Shown: piece by piece, positions 24,101 through 33,720 of the stretch
How positions within the stretch are numbered: position 1 is the stretch's first letter
Layout of the letters: every line of letters starts with the position of its first letter
NCBI RefSeq assembly: GCF_023343835.1
Contig: NC_064433.1
Span: 136,923,957-136,987,956 of the forward strand
Direction: 5' to 3'
Length of the DNA: 64,000 nt
Source of the DNA: Lagopus muta
Lineage: Eukaryota > Chordata > Aves > Galliformes > Phasianidae
The notes under the pieces: generated by a model
The model's input: the letters and a program-made list of their open reading frames with translations, nothing else
Databases searched by the model: none
What the model was told of the DNA's origin: nothing
Program-made: the position numbers and the translations under genes

Positions 24101-27056
24101 ACACATATCAGTAATAAAATGAAAGCTTCTGTGGCAAGCGATGAGAGCTAAATTTCTATAAGTAAGGATCATGACGTTTTTTGTCTGAAAGCATTTATAG
24201 GCAGTATTAAACTGATTAAAGGATGTAAAAGAAGAATATCATTTTTAAAGATTCAGCATTTCTGAGAGGCCCATGAAATCACAATTACAACCCACAGCCT
24301 TCTTAAGACACTGAAAACACTCCTTTTTCTCATCAGCATGTAAGTAAAACCTTTGTAGAGAGAATTGAAGTAAAAGATCAGAAGAAGTAAAAGACCCATG
24401 GAGAACAAAAAGTATATAGGGTATTTGCTTGGCATACCAGAAACATAGTCATTTTAGGGCTCTGCCTTATTCAGGCTGCGGATTAATGCGGAATAGATCC
24501 TCTCATTTTAACTAATGTCCATTTAGAAACTCTGATAGGATAAGGACATTATTATTTACTGTTGTTCAGTGAATACATAGTAAGTGTAAGCTCTGATAAT
24601 CTGACTCCATTTCTGCACACCTTTCCTTTGAAAAAGCTTCTCTTGTCAAAAGTAGGTTTTGAACTGGTAGTATTAAGGAACTGATTGGAATTCCAGTGAA
24701 CAAAAAGTCCCTCCCTAAGCACAAGTTTATAAAAACGATTCATTAATAATTTAAAATAAATGAAGCTTCATCTGTCCAGATGTAACAGAAGAAAAAGTAG
24801 GTAAACAAAATACAACTAAATACAGATATCTCCTGCCTTACGTTGGTACAACAGTCATGAAGCTAGAGTTTTTCAGTCCTAAAATAATGAATTTTGTGTG
24901 CCTGACCCTAGTACGTAAAACATTCAAGCAGAGATGTAAATTGTAAGAATATATGGCACAGTTGCCTGACATGAATATTTCAGGCAAAAGTTTTTAGAAT
25001 GCCTAAATGTAAGTTTTCTGAATATTTACTTCTACCGACATAACATATTTCCCTCTGTAGAAGCCAAGGGCAACTAATTCATTATTTAAAATGGAGCCAT
25101 CACGAAGCAGCTGAAGCTCTTGGTAATCCAATCTTCAATTAACACATCAACAATCAGTAATTTTATTGTTGTGATGGGCCCTTATGGAGTCATAAATTCA
25201 CATCAGTAGTGGTGTTATTCAGAGGTTAGTACTGCTCCAGTATTTCCAATTTCGTACTTTCCCAAACTAATTGTCACGAAGATATGCGGTGTTTTAAAAT
25301 ACCGTGGACCTTGATTAATGCAAAACCATTGATAGAAATCTATAGCTTTGTCAATTTGCCCAAGCTTAGCATTTGGTCCATTGTACAGAATGGACCTAGA
25401 CAAACAGAAAATTTAAAGCAGTGAAAGAGGAAACCCCTGATTATAGTACAAGATAAATTTTGATACTTCCTTTTAATTTCCCTTATTTGTACCTCTATTA
25501 GAAAGACCTATCCAATCTAGTAATTCATTTACTGTCAGAATAGAAAACGATACATGAGTCTCTGGGTTAGGATATAGAAATTTTATCTAGAAAACACTTC
25601 TTATTGATGAACTCAGCTAACAGAGCTAGAGAAAGAAAGCAATCTGAGCTCGTCATTGTCTTAGATGAAATAAATAAGCATTGAGGAGTATAATTAGAAG
25701 TGACAGGCACAAAAATACTGTGAAATTCATATACACTTGAATGGATACAATTTTTTTTTCTCCTTGACTACCTTTCATAATGTTTCATTAACCTTGGTGG
25801 ATAACTTCAGCAAGGACATTTATTTGCCAGAACCAAGGAAGTCGGGTCGTTGTGTATTGGTTATGTATAAAGATGTTTTCTGTTCTGAAAAGAAAGCTCC
25901 TTTTCTGTTCCCTTTCCTTTTTCTCTGTTCTCTTTTCTCCCGACATTTTTTGTGATGCTGTGTAACTTAAAAAATAGAGGTCTTTAATGTAGGTGTTCTA
26001 TAGCAAGCAGTAGAGTGCAGTCCTTTGATGTGTATATTCCAGGTCACTTTCTTCTCATATTTTGCATCACCTAACATCTCCGTGGCCATGGTAGGTTATT
26101 ATCTTATCTATTAGATAAATTTCTTTGACTACGTGTATATGCAGCTGAACCGAAATGCCTTAAAAGTTAGAAAACTAGGTATTTTTGGCATCTTCCTTTC
26201 CCTGACTCCAATCTTTTCCAACCCAGCTTCTCCAGTTTTGCTTTCTGACATTGCTGCAGTTCTGTCTAGAAACCTGTTGCTGTCCTCACTTCACCCCATG
26301 CAATTCACATGAACCTAGTGTCTCCCAGCTTTCAGGCAATGATTCATACCTCCTACCCAAGGTTTAAGCTGTCAAACTACACAAGTTTTTCTTTGACAAA
26401 TGACTGTCCTGTTAAAAAGCAGCCAACACATCTACGCAGTATGTGCTATAGCAGTTGGGGACAAGAAGAGGGAGTGTTGGGCCCCTCTCTCTCCAGCTCT
26501 TGTAGCTGAAATTATATTTCCACAGGGGAAAAAAAAAAGTAAAGTATAAAAGAAATACGCAGGTTGAATATATCCTGAGTATAGAGTGGTGTTGACATCA
26601 TCTTTATGTGACTTGATTTGGAGAAAATAATAATAATGAAGTGTGAAAATCTGAAAATTGATCCACTTGAACATAGGAAGGCAGCCTCAGAAAAACCACA
26701 GAAGGTCAGTTCCTCTTCCCATTACACTACAATGTCTCAGCTGCATGGAATAGTATTCCACTGCATGCTTGGCATTTTGGTAATGTTCATACCATAGGAA
26801 TTTCCATGGCTTCTTCTAGATAGTCTCTACTCTTTTACTTGGAAAGTTTCTTGGTGCAACCACCCTGGAATTTCCCACCAGTAGCAGGTTAAGAAAGGAG
26901 CTGACTGACAGCTCAAAATAATTTCAAATTCCTTCTGATTCAGAAAAGATATATAATGGCATGCTCCCAGGGAGTGGCAGGCAGCAGTAATTTCTTTGCA
27001 GGTTATGATAGTAATTTAGATTAATAACTATAAATGAAAGAAGGAGTACGCATTTC
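18131..27056. other. No gene seen; about 8.9 kb single-copy-looking DNA
   Basis: This long stretch has no recognisable CR1, mariner or LTR copy and no credible exon. Small landmarks are alternating TATA/TGTG near 18,880-18,955, A19 near 19,108, pyrimidine-rich patches near 19,800-19,830 and 23,545-23,610, and a hairpin at 24,962-24,987 with 8-bp TTGCCTGA/TCAGGCAA arms. All open frames are near the length expected by chance. Confidence 0.5.
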
Positions 27057-27705
27057 ATGGAATCATAGAATCACAGAAGGGTTTGGGCTGGCAGGGAGCT
27101 CAAAGCCCACCCAACTGCTGCCCTGGGCAGGGCTGCCCCTCACCAGCTCAGGCTGCCCAGGGCCCCATCCAACCTGGCCTTGAGTGCCTCCAGGGATGGG
27201 GCACCACAGTTTCTCTGGGCTGTGCCAGCACCTCGCTGCCCTCTGAGTAATGAATTCCTTCTGAACATCTAATCTAAGCTTCCCCTCTTTTAGTTCAAAG
27301 CCATTCTCCCTTGTCTTCCTTAATAGATCACCATGCAAAAAGTTTGTTTCCCCTCCTGCTTTTAATCTCCCTTTAAGTTGCGGAAGGCCACAATGATGTC
27401 TCCCTGAAGCCTTTTCTTCTCGAAGCTGAACAAGCCCAGCTGCTATGCCTGACTTCATAGGAAAGGTGCTCCAGCCTTCTGATACTTTTCATGGCTCTCC
27501 TCTGGACCGGCTCCTACAGTTCCACACTCTTCTTTTGCCCAAGACCCCAAGCTTGGATGCAGTACACCAGATGGGGCTTCATAAGGACAGAGCAGAGGGG
27601 CAGGATTGCCTTCCACTCCGTGCTGGCCACCCCTCAGCTGATGCAGCCCAGAAAATGGTTGGCGTTGTGGGCTGCAAGTGTGCAGTGATGGCGTCGAGTG
27701 CAGGT
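27057..27705 (-). mobile_element. CR1 LINE, antisense, about 650 bp with 3' tail
   Basis: The plus strand opens with the inverted tail (ATGGAATCATAGAATCACAG) and runs backwards through GGCTGGCAGGGAGCTCAAAG, CAGCTCAGGCTGCCCAGGGC, GAATTCCTTCTGAACATCTA, CTTTTCTTCTCGAAGCTGAA, CTCCTCTGGACCGGCTCC and GGGCTTCATAAGGACAGAGC into the end of ORF2 (GTTGGCGTTGTGGGCTGCAA). It is 5'-truncated about 120 bp short of the tRNA gene terminator. Spurious frames arise on both strands. Confidence 0.93.
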
Positions 27706-27825
27706 TGTAATTTGGGCAGTTGCTGGTCGTTTTCCGCAGGGCTGCTGTGAGTGAGTTGGTGTGTCTGCGCTTGCACGCAGCTAGGAGCGCGTGGGCTGAA
27801 AGCAGGCGGCGTTGGAGTAGAGGGG

Positions 27826-27830
27826 AAAAA
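27826..27830 (-). terminator. Pol III terminator of tRNA-Val
   Basis: On the minus strand a T5 run follows the tRNA 3' end (27,833) after two bases (T, C), followed by C4. A run of four or more T is the standard RNA polymerase III stop. Confidence 0.85.
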
Positions 27831-27832
27831 GA

Positions 27833-27905
27833 TGTTTCCGCCTGGTTTCGAACCAGGGACCTTTCGCGTGTTAGGCGAACGTGATAACCACTACACTACG
27901 GAAAC
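27833..27905 (-). tRNA. tRNA-Val, anticodon AAC
   Basis: The minus strand gives a complete 73-nt cloverleaf without an intron. The acceptor stem is GTTTCCG/CGGAAAC with discriminator A, the D-arm is typical, the anticodon arm is TTCGC-CTAACAC-GCGAA with anticodon AAC, the variable loop is AGGTC, and the T-arm is CCTGG-TTCGAAA-CCAGG. All stems pair. The A box (27,888-27,898, TAGTGTAGTGG) and B box (27,844-27,854, GGTTCGAAACC) fit the Pol III promoter consensus, and a T5 terminator follows. The third T-stem pair is U-A, where the common vertebrate tRNA-Val has C-G, a paired change that keeps the stem. The gene lies alone in a small CpG-rich patch (about 27,660-28,040), and nothing suggests a pseudogene. 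Confidence 0.97.
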
Positions 27906-29342
27906 GCCGCGCGCGCTGTGGGGTGCGTCGGCCCCACCCACACATTTTCCTGAGGGCTTCAATCCACGAGACGCTTCAGTGGCCGCGGCCCTCTTGGTGG
28001 GCTGCGCGCAGACCAGGAGCGGCGCTTCCCTCACATCTCTTCAGGCGGGAGCTTCAGAAGATGCACAGCCTCCTCCTGCCTCACTCTCATGAAGCTTTCG
28101 TTCCAACTTCATACTTTTCTTTAAAGTCATGTAAAACATTTCTACAGTTTGCAGCTTCTCAGGCATGAGGTCTTCCCTCTGCCTGCTGGTGTCCTAGCTG
28201 TGAGCAGTCTGTCTCCTCCTCCAACCATCCATTTTTGCTATCCAGGTTACATAGCGTACACAGGAGGAACGAGATTTAAGATTTAAGCTCTCTCCTGGGA
28301 TCTTCCCTGAGAGAGGAACTTTGCAGGATGGCTCAGTCAGACCTAGCTGCCCAAAGAGCTGTCCCCAGCTCCCGTTCCAGCTTTGCATCTGCTCTCTGCT
28401 CCTTTCTCAGCCAGGTTCTGTCCTGGAAGATAAACTAGTCATGAAAAAATATTGGCCTTCTATCAGGTTTGCTCCATGTTTTGCTCCAACGTGGGAAGTG
28501 TCACGGTAGGACTGCCACTTTTAGGACAGCAGGTAGCTCCAAGCCCTTTGTGACAGCTCTCTGCTGGGGTCCTCACTGTGATCTCAGCTTTTCTGTGCTT
28601 TGCTTAAGGCTCTGAAACATCAGCAAGTGTCTTGTTGTTGTTGTTGTTGTTTTTCCATACCAGTACTAGTTTCTATTCTCCCAAGAACCATAAGTCACAG
28701 CCTGTAGCTCTTATTTTTTCATAACTTTCTCAGATTTCTCACTTGAGAGAAAGCCTTTCAGCCTGCAGGGATTTTCCTCTACACTTAGTCTCACCTGAAT
28801 CTCCTCAATGACTTTCAGCACAATTAGCTTGGTAAATAACTTTTAAATGTTGTAGTTTGCAGGAACACTGTGAAAGATTTCTGTTTGGCTTGATATGGTT
28901 GCTTTGAAGTGATAATCTAATGGGTCAGGCGGGGTACTGTCAAAGTAAAATGAACTATAGAGAGATATGGAGGTGGTGTGCATGATCTTGGACACCTTAT
29001 ACAGCTATTGCTTCGTTTCCATTTTAGATGCCCAGTCCCCAGAGCAGGGAAGGTGACCTCAGAACAAAAGTCTACATTACTTGGGCAAAGGAAAGAGGCA
29101 CCACAAAAGGCTTCCAGGAGATCCTTACCACCAAGGCATCAATCTTTCTGGACTGAGTGGAAATCAATAGGAAATGACAGCTCTTATGACTGAAAGTTGC
29201 TTATTGAGCACAGGAAGGAATTTACCTGCCTTTTGCATAGCAGCTGATTATTTAGAGTGTTTGCCCAGCGAGCCATAAAGTCACTGCAGGCCTTCCTCAG
29301 CTCTCCTCTGCCAAGATTTCAGTCTGTTCTTTGGGAAAGTGG
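27906..29342. other. tRNA upstream flank and unique DNA; no other gene
   Basis: The first about 130 bp (5' side of the tRNA) is CpG-rich, with GCCGCGCGCGC and GGCCGCGGCC, which fits an open, unmethylated Pol III gene neighbourhood. Further right the sequence becomes ordinary, with a (TTG)6 microsatellite at about 28,631-28,650. An open frame at 27,751-28,092 merely runs across the tRNA on the opposite strand. Confidence 0.55.
28631..28650 (+). repeat. (TTG)6 microsatellite
   Basis: Six consecutive TTG units followed by a short T run. Confidence 0.85.
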
Positions 29343-29622
29343 CAGTGAGAGGAAAAGAGGGAATGGCCTCAAGTTGCGCCAGGGGAGGTTCAAGCTGGAT
29401 ATTAGGAAAAATATCTTCTCAGAAAGAGTGGTGATGGGCTGGCACAGGCTGCTCAGGGAGGTGGTGGAGTCACTGTCCCTGGAGGTGTTCAAGAACCGTG
29501 TGGATGCGGCACTGATGGACATGGTTAATGGGCATGGTGGGCATGGGCTGTTGGTTGAACTAGATGATCCGAGAGGTCTTTTCCAACCTTAATGATTCTA
29601 TGATTCTGTTCTATTCTATGCT
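29343..29622 (+). mobile_element. CR1 LINE 3' fragment, sense
   Basis: Contains GGCCTCAAGTTGCGCCAGGG, CAAGCTGGATATTAGGAAAA, GTGATGGGCTGGCACAGGCT, CCTGGAGGTGTTCAAGAACC, GATGCGGCACTGATGGACAT, GGTCTTTTCCAACCTTAATG and terminal ATTCTATG repeats running to CTATTCTATG. It covers only the 3' untranslated region and tail. A 111-codon open frame across it (29,257-29,592) is a by-product and not a gene. Confidence 0.95.
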
Positions 29623-30539
29623 TTGGTGCGATTCCAAGTCCTGTTGAGGCCTGCTAGGCCAAAAGGAGCCAGCTGGATGTAGGTCTCTACTCTACTGCCT
29701 GTAATGAACATTGCCAACACAGAGACTGTCCTGGAAGCATATTTCCTAACCAAGCATCCCAGCACCCAGCTATAGACTCTCCTTGTTTCCTTCCTTCAGG
29801 CCTTGTAACCCCTTTGCTCCTGCTGCTCTCAGGCACAGGGCAGAACACCCTGCCCCCATAAGCATTCATGTAGATCGCGTGTTTAACCGGGACACTAAAT
29901 ATTCAGGTGTTGGGGCCCTAAAATTCCATGTGAAGCTAGAGCTTTTGTCAGGTGTGCAACCAGCATCTCAGGCTTCTCTACAAAGCTTGAGTGAATCTGG
30001 AGGTGGGTCACAGCTGAGCTTTACATGGAGATAGGGTGTCCACACTGCCCACCTCCAGGGATACCACCACCCTGTGAGCACTATTTATGACCAACGAGGA
30101 GAAAACTTACATGTGGGCTTTAGGTAATTCTGGAAAATAGCTGCTGCACAGATGCATAGGTACTTTAGCCAGAAGTTAAGCAGGGCTCTCACCTGTGGGT
30201 GATGTACCTTCACACCAATTTCACCATTCCATCAGCCAGCAGAAAGCTGCTTCGTCCTCAGGGACTTGTGGCTGCTCTGCCTTTATGCTGTTTGCAAGCT
30301 TTCTGCCTGTGGTGCCAGCACACACAGCATGCAAGCAGCAGGGTGTGAGCAAGCTGCTTACAACACCGGGGCAGAAACAGACGCATCCACGCTGCCATTT
30401 ATCGTCAAACTCCAAACCTCGTACCAAGTGTTGTTGCAGCCTCCATCACACGGGGCGATAATTATGACATTCTCAGCGTTTCCCTTTTGTTGGGCATTAA
30501 GTGCCAGCGGGGAATCCGAGCGGTTCTTTGTTGCGCTCA
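29623..30539. other. Promoter-upstream region, no exon recognised
   Basis: Unique DNA with rising GC toward the island. The last about 150 bp (30,390-30,540) has words such as CGATAATTATGACATT, TTCCCTTTTGTTGGGC and TTCTTTGTTGCGC that suggest proximal regulatory sequence. Short frames on both strands overlap each other and show no domain. Confidence 0.45.
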
Positions 30540-30630
30540 ACTCCACCGGGGCTCTCCAACCCAAACAACCTCCCTGCCCCCCTCCCTCAGGCAACGCGCT
30601 GGCTGAGACGGGCAGACAATGAACTTGGGG

Positions 30631-30661
30631 AAAATAATTAAAAAATATATATATTAAAAAA
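30631..30661 (+). promoter_or_regulatory. AT-only tract with TATA-like core
   Basis: Thirty-one bases of pure A/T sit inside a CpG island, including TATATATATT at 30,646-30,655 and AATAATTAA before it. If used as a TATA box it would place a start site near 30,675-30,690. Use as a TATA box is inference. Confidence 0.4.
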
Positions 30662-30675
30662 CGAAAAAAGAAAAA

Positions 30676-30960
30676 GCGGAGACGCGACACGCGTGGTCGG
30701 GTCCATTCCGAGCACAGAGAGAAAGGCTCTGAGGGGCGGGGGCTTCGGGCAGGTACCGGGGCGGGGCGCTGGGAGGCCGCCACAGCCCGCTCCAGTGGCC
30801 GAGCACCGCGGGGAGGCGGCGGCGAGCGGCCAGCCGGGAGAGAGGGCACGGAGAGGCACGGGAGCGACCGGGTGTACCGTACCGCAAAGAAAGACCCGGT
30901 GGGAAAGTGGAAGTGCCACTGAAGGAGAGGCGGCTGTGCCTCGGCTGCGTCTATTCGAGG
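30676..30960 (+). other. Putative non-coding first exon
   Basis: The exon would run from a start near 30,680 to GAG just before GTGAGT at 30,961. It is GC-rich (GGCGGCGGCGAGCGG-type), contains no ATG-initiated frame that looks coding, and is preceded and overlapped by GC boxes. The 5' end is a guess from the TATA-like tract, whereas the 3' end is supported by a near-perfect donor. A second exon-like block follows at 31,201-31,425, between TCCCGGCAG and CAG|GTAGGT. Confidence 0.45.
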
Positions 30961-30966
30961 TGAGTG
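30961..30966 (+). other. Consensus 5' splice donor GTGAGT
   Basis: TTCGAG|GTGAGT matches the U1-type donor consensus at the intron positions and occurs exactly where the CpG-richest block begins to give way to pyrimidine-rich DNA. Confidence 0.6.
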
Positions 30967-31045
30967 CCGGGCTGGGAGGCACAGCCCCTGTGAAGGAGGC
31001 ACGGCTGGGGAGCTGATTCTGCGAGTGTGGTTGGTGTGTGGATGT

Positions 31046-31106
31046 TCTTTTTTTTTCTTCTCTTTTTTTTTTCCCCTCATTTATTTCTTTTTTTTTCTCT
31101 CTCCCC

Positions 31107-31142
<36 letters not shown>
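31046..31142. repeat. Long pyrimidine tract with C12 and T28 runs
   Basis: Almost 100 bases are nearly pure T and C on the plus strand, with a C12 run at 31,103-31,114 directly followed by T28 at 31,115-31,142. Few purines interrupt it. It lies just inside the putative first intron and could adopt triplex or other non-B structure. It may also be a place where sequencing is unreliable. Confidence 0.85.
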
Positions 31143-31145
<3 letters not shown>

Positions 31146-31200
31146 CCTTTAACGTTTATTTATTTATTCGTATTTATCTTCTCTGCGCGCGTCCCGGCAG

Positions 31201-31425
31201 CCCGGCGCCAGCCCTGCCCGGTGCGGGTGGGGGATGAGGAGTGCTGGGCTGAGGAAGCCCTCCCGCACGCGTTGGGGCCGGCGGGCAGCGGGGCGGGGCG
31301 GGGGTTTCCTTATCGGCACCGGTTTTCGTCGGTATCGTCAGTCGATTCCATCGCAGTGTTTAGAGTAAGAGTGCCTTCCGAGGGGATTAAGGGGCAGTGC
31401 TGTGTGCCGGGCTGGCTTGCATCAG
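31201..31425 (+). other. Possible alternative or second non-coding exon
   Basis: The block begins after TCTGCGCGCGTCCCGGCAG, an acceptor-like AG preceded, at a distance, by the long pyrimidine tract. It ends at ATCAG|GTAGGT, a good donor. It is GC- and CpG-rich and carries the double GC box at 31,290-31,304, so it could equally be an alternative first exon with its own promoter. No coding frame is recognised. Confidence 0.3.
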
Positions 31426-31560
31426 GTAGGTCCCGTGCCGGGGACCCTCGGTTCGAATGCGGTCACTGGGGGTTGGGGTTGCAGCCCTTGGAGCCCCGTC
31501 GTGAAGGTGCTGGGAGTGTTGGCTCTGGGGGGTTGCGTTGGGGGAAAATGGCTCTGTCCT

Positions 31561-33370
31561 CCTTCCTTTTGGAAGATTCCGTGTTAGTCACCCGGGAAGA
31601 AGAGGAGGAGGATGTGATTTATATGTTTGTGCTGTGAACTTTCTTGCTGTGGGAAACTTTTGGACTTATTGTTCTAAGTGGAAAACCTGTGCTGCCAAGC
31701 TCAGTGTCAGCCCCCGCAGAGGGCAGGGGTGAGTGAGGCCGCAGCCTGGGGCTCAGGGCAGGGCTGGAGTCTGGGTGAAAGCTCAGGCAGACCTTGGTCC
31801 CTGAGACCACGCTCTGGAGCTCTGCATTCTCCAAGGGTTGTCTACACTCATTGTCATCAGTGTTTAAAACCGAAATGGAGCAGGCAGTGCAGATGCAGTA
31901 ACCTTTTAGGCAGCACTTTACTTCAGGAATGTTTTTTTTGGATGAAAAAACATCACCTTTTGCTGAGTATAGAGTAAGTTTAGATTTCCTTGCCAGTGTG
32001 TGAGATGTGGCCCGAGGGGGAGGAAAAATGTGCATATGTGCAGAAGGTTCAGAGCGATGGGACAAGTTTTCTTGGCTGGACTATTGTTGGGGAGCAGCAG
32101 GGATGCCATTAACAGCACCAATAAAGGCTGGGATTAGGGTGATTGGTGGAGCAGAGCTCTGAACTGTTAAAGTGATTTTGTGTTACAGTAGCATTCAAGA
32201 TATCCCAGCTGTAAATCACATTATGCAAAGAGAAAGCCAGCCCTTGGCCTGAAGGGATGACATAGGAACAGCAAGCAATTTGTAAGAGGAAGGAACAGAG
32301 AGGAGGTGATTTGTTTGGTGTTACACAGGTTAGACCAAAACTGGAAGTTTCCAGGTTGAAGCTGGCTTTGTCTATTCTGTTATAGTGTTTGCTCATTGTG
32401 AGCTCAGTCTTTCTTGATTATCGATTAATGTAGCAAGCGTTAGCAATAATGTTTGAAGTACAGTGCACAGAACACGTGTTCAATGTGGAAAGTGAGAAAT
32501 GATCAAAATCTTCTAATTGAAAGATCAAAATACTTCCAACTGGGTGTAGTGTACAAATTGATTTCAGTAAATGCACTTTGGGCATAGTATATTTTTAAAT
32601 TGGACCGTAGAAATTAAATGGAGCTTGAGTGGTTTGGAATTTGTAATGTTGGTTGAGGCAACTGACCATCATGGAACAGTGGTTTATTGTGCTGCTTTGA
32701 AATAGCTCTTGCGTTTTATGCTAGCATGATGTTACTTTAAGTAGTACCATTATTTCAAACCAGCATAATGAGATGAAAAGCACTTGGCAAGCACTCCTGT
32801 AAAACAACATTTGAGTGCTAAATTCAGATCTTTGCTTGAAAGTATCTATAAAATACCATGCTTAGGGTGTCATACCAAGGAAAATAACCATCTAGGTTAA
32901 AGCCTTCTTAAACCATTTTTGACTGAATGACAGCTTCAACCACATTTTAACTTTTTTTGAGGGGAATGATTTCTGAGCTTTGACATGGAAACTGACAAAA
33001 TGATCGTGAAATGAGTGCCTGTAATAAGTGGGACGCTCTAACAAGATGGATTACAGATCTGAACATGAGCTTCTTCCATCTCACTTGGTTATCCAGCCAA
33101 CAGGTTATTTCAGAGTATGATTTGATTGCTTGTTTTGTAGAAAATATGCTTAAAAACCCAGTTTAGGCAGATGTGTACCACAGGTGGTTTTTTTTTTTGT
33201 TTGATTGCAAGATATAGCAGAAAATGTTCTTCAGATGTGAATGATCCTTTCATCCAGGTGTTCATGAGCATTTTTTCTTTGTCATTTTTTATAGAATTGT
33301 ACAAAGTAGAAAACATTTTGTTAGCCTTAAAATGAGTGAAGAAGTCAGTGCAGCCCAAAAGCACTTGGTC
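31561..33370. other. Putative intron; no gene seen
   Basis: After the CpG island the sequence returns to AT-rich unique DNA. No exon, repeat or RNA gene is recognised. Confidence 0.5.
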
Positions 33371-33720
33371 TGTGTGTGGGAACTACTGAGTCATGGCCTG
33401 AACCTCTGATTGATCACCTGAGGTGAGCCATGAATCAGCCAGAGGAGCACAGGTGAAGGCAATTCACCTGTGCTGCCGGAAGACCTCCTAGACCTATTTA
33501 AGAGCTGGCTACCAGTGGGGAAGGATCTCGTCTGGAGATTCCTCCTTCTGGTGTTTTGTGGTGAGCCCAGCATAAGGGTAAGCCTTACATTTATTCTCTT
33601 TTGTTATCATAGTCCTCTTCGCCTAACTCTCTTGTGTATTTTTTGATTGTAACATCTTGATATCCATTGATTATACAGCCTGTATCTCAGGTTAAACTGT
33701 GTTTTGGCTCTGTTCTGTCT
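33371..33720 (+). repeat. Dispersed LTR-like repeat, copy 2
   Basis: Second copy of the family seen at 54-325, sharing blocks in the same order. It is better preserved: it keeps TATTTAAG (33,495-33,502), a 13-bp palindrome TCACCTGAGGTGA (33,414-33,426), and a perfect hairpin with 11-bp arms at 33,447-33,457 and 33,463-33,473. The promoter-like core and compact size suggest a solo LTR of an endogenous retrovirus. The right end is uncertain, and no internal viral genes flank it. Confidence 0.55.

Larger units (their letters stand above)
30540..31560 (+). promoter_or_regulatory. CpG-island promoter of an unnamed gene
   Basis: CpG density jumps sharply: I count roughly 37 CpG in 30,650-30,960, whereas the flanking DNA has few. 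Perfect GC boxes (SP/KLF type) lie at 30,733-30,742 and 30,758-30,767, and a double one at 31,290-31,304. A TATA-like run lies at 30,646-30,655, and a consensus splice donor at 30,961. Together these indicate an RNA polymerase II promoter with a non-coding first exon on the plus strand. The orientation rests mainly on the donor and on the repeat-strand bias further right. A bidirectional promoter is possible. I cannot assign the gene, because no coding exon is visible in the window. Confidence 0.75.

Noticed and set aside
30358-31080. 240-codon open frame on the minus strand through the CpG island
   Set aside because: GC-rich promoter DNA is poor in stop codons. The translation is Pro/Arg/Ser-rich low-complexity with Lys runs from the poly-pyrimidine tract, has no domain, and overlaps other frames in all phases.
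31038-31637. 199-codon plus-strand open frame at the island
   Set aside because: It begins in homopolymeric T/C giving Phe and Pro runs, crosses the predicted splice sites and shows no domain.
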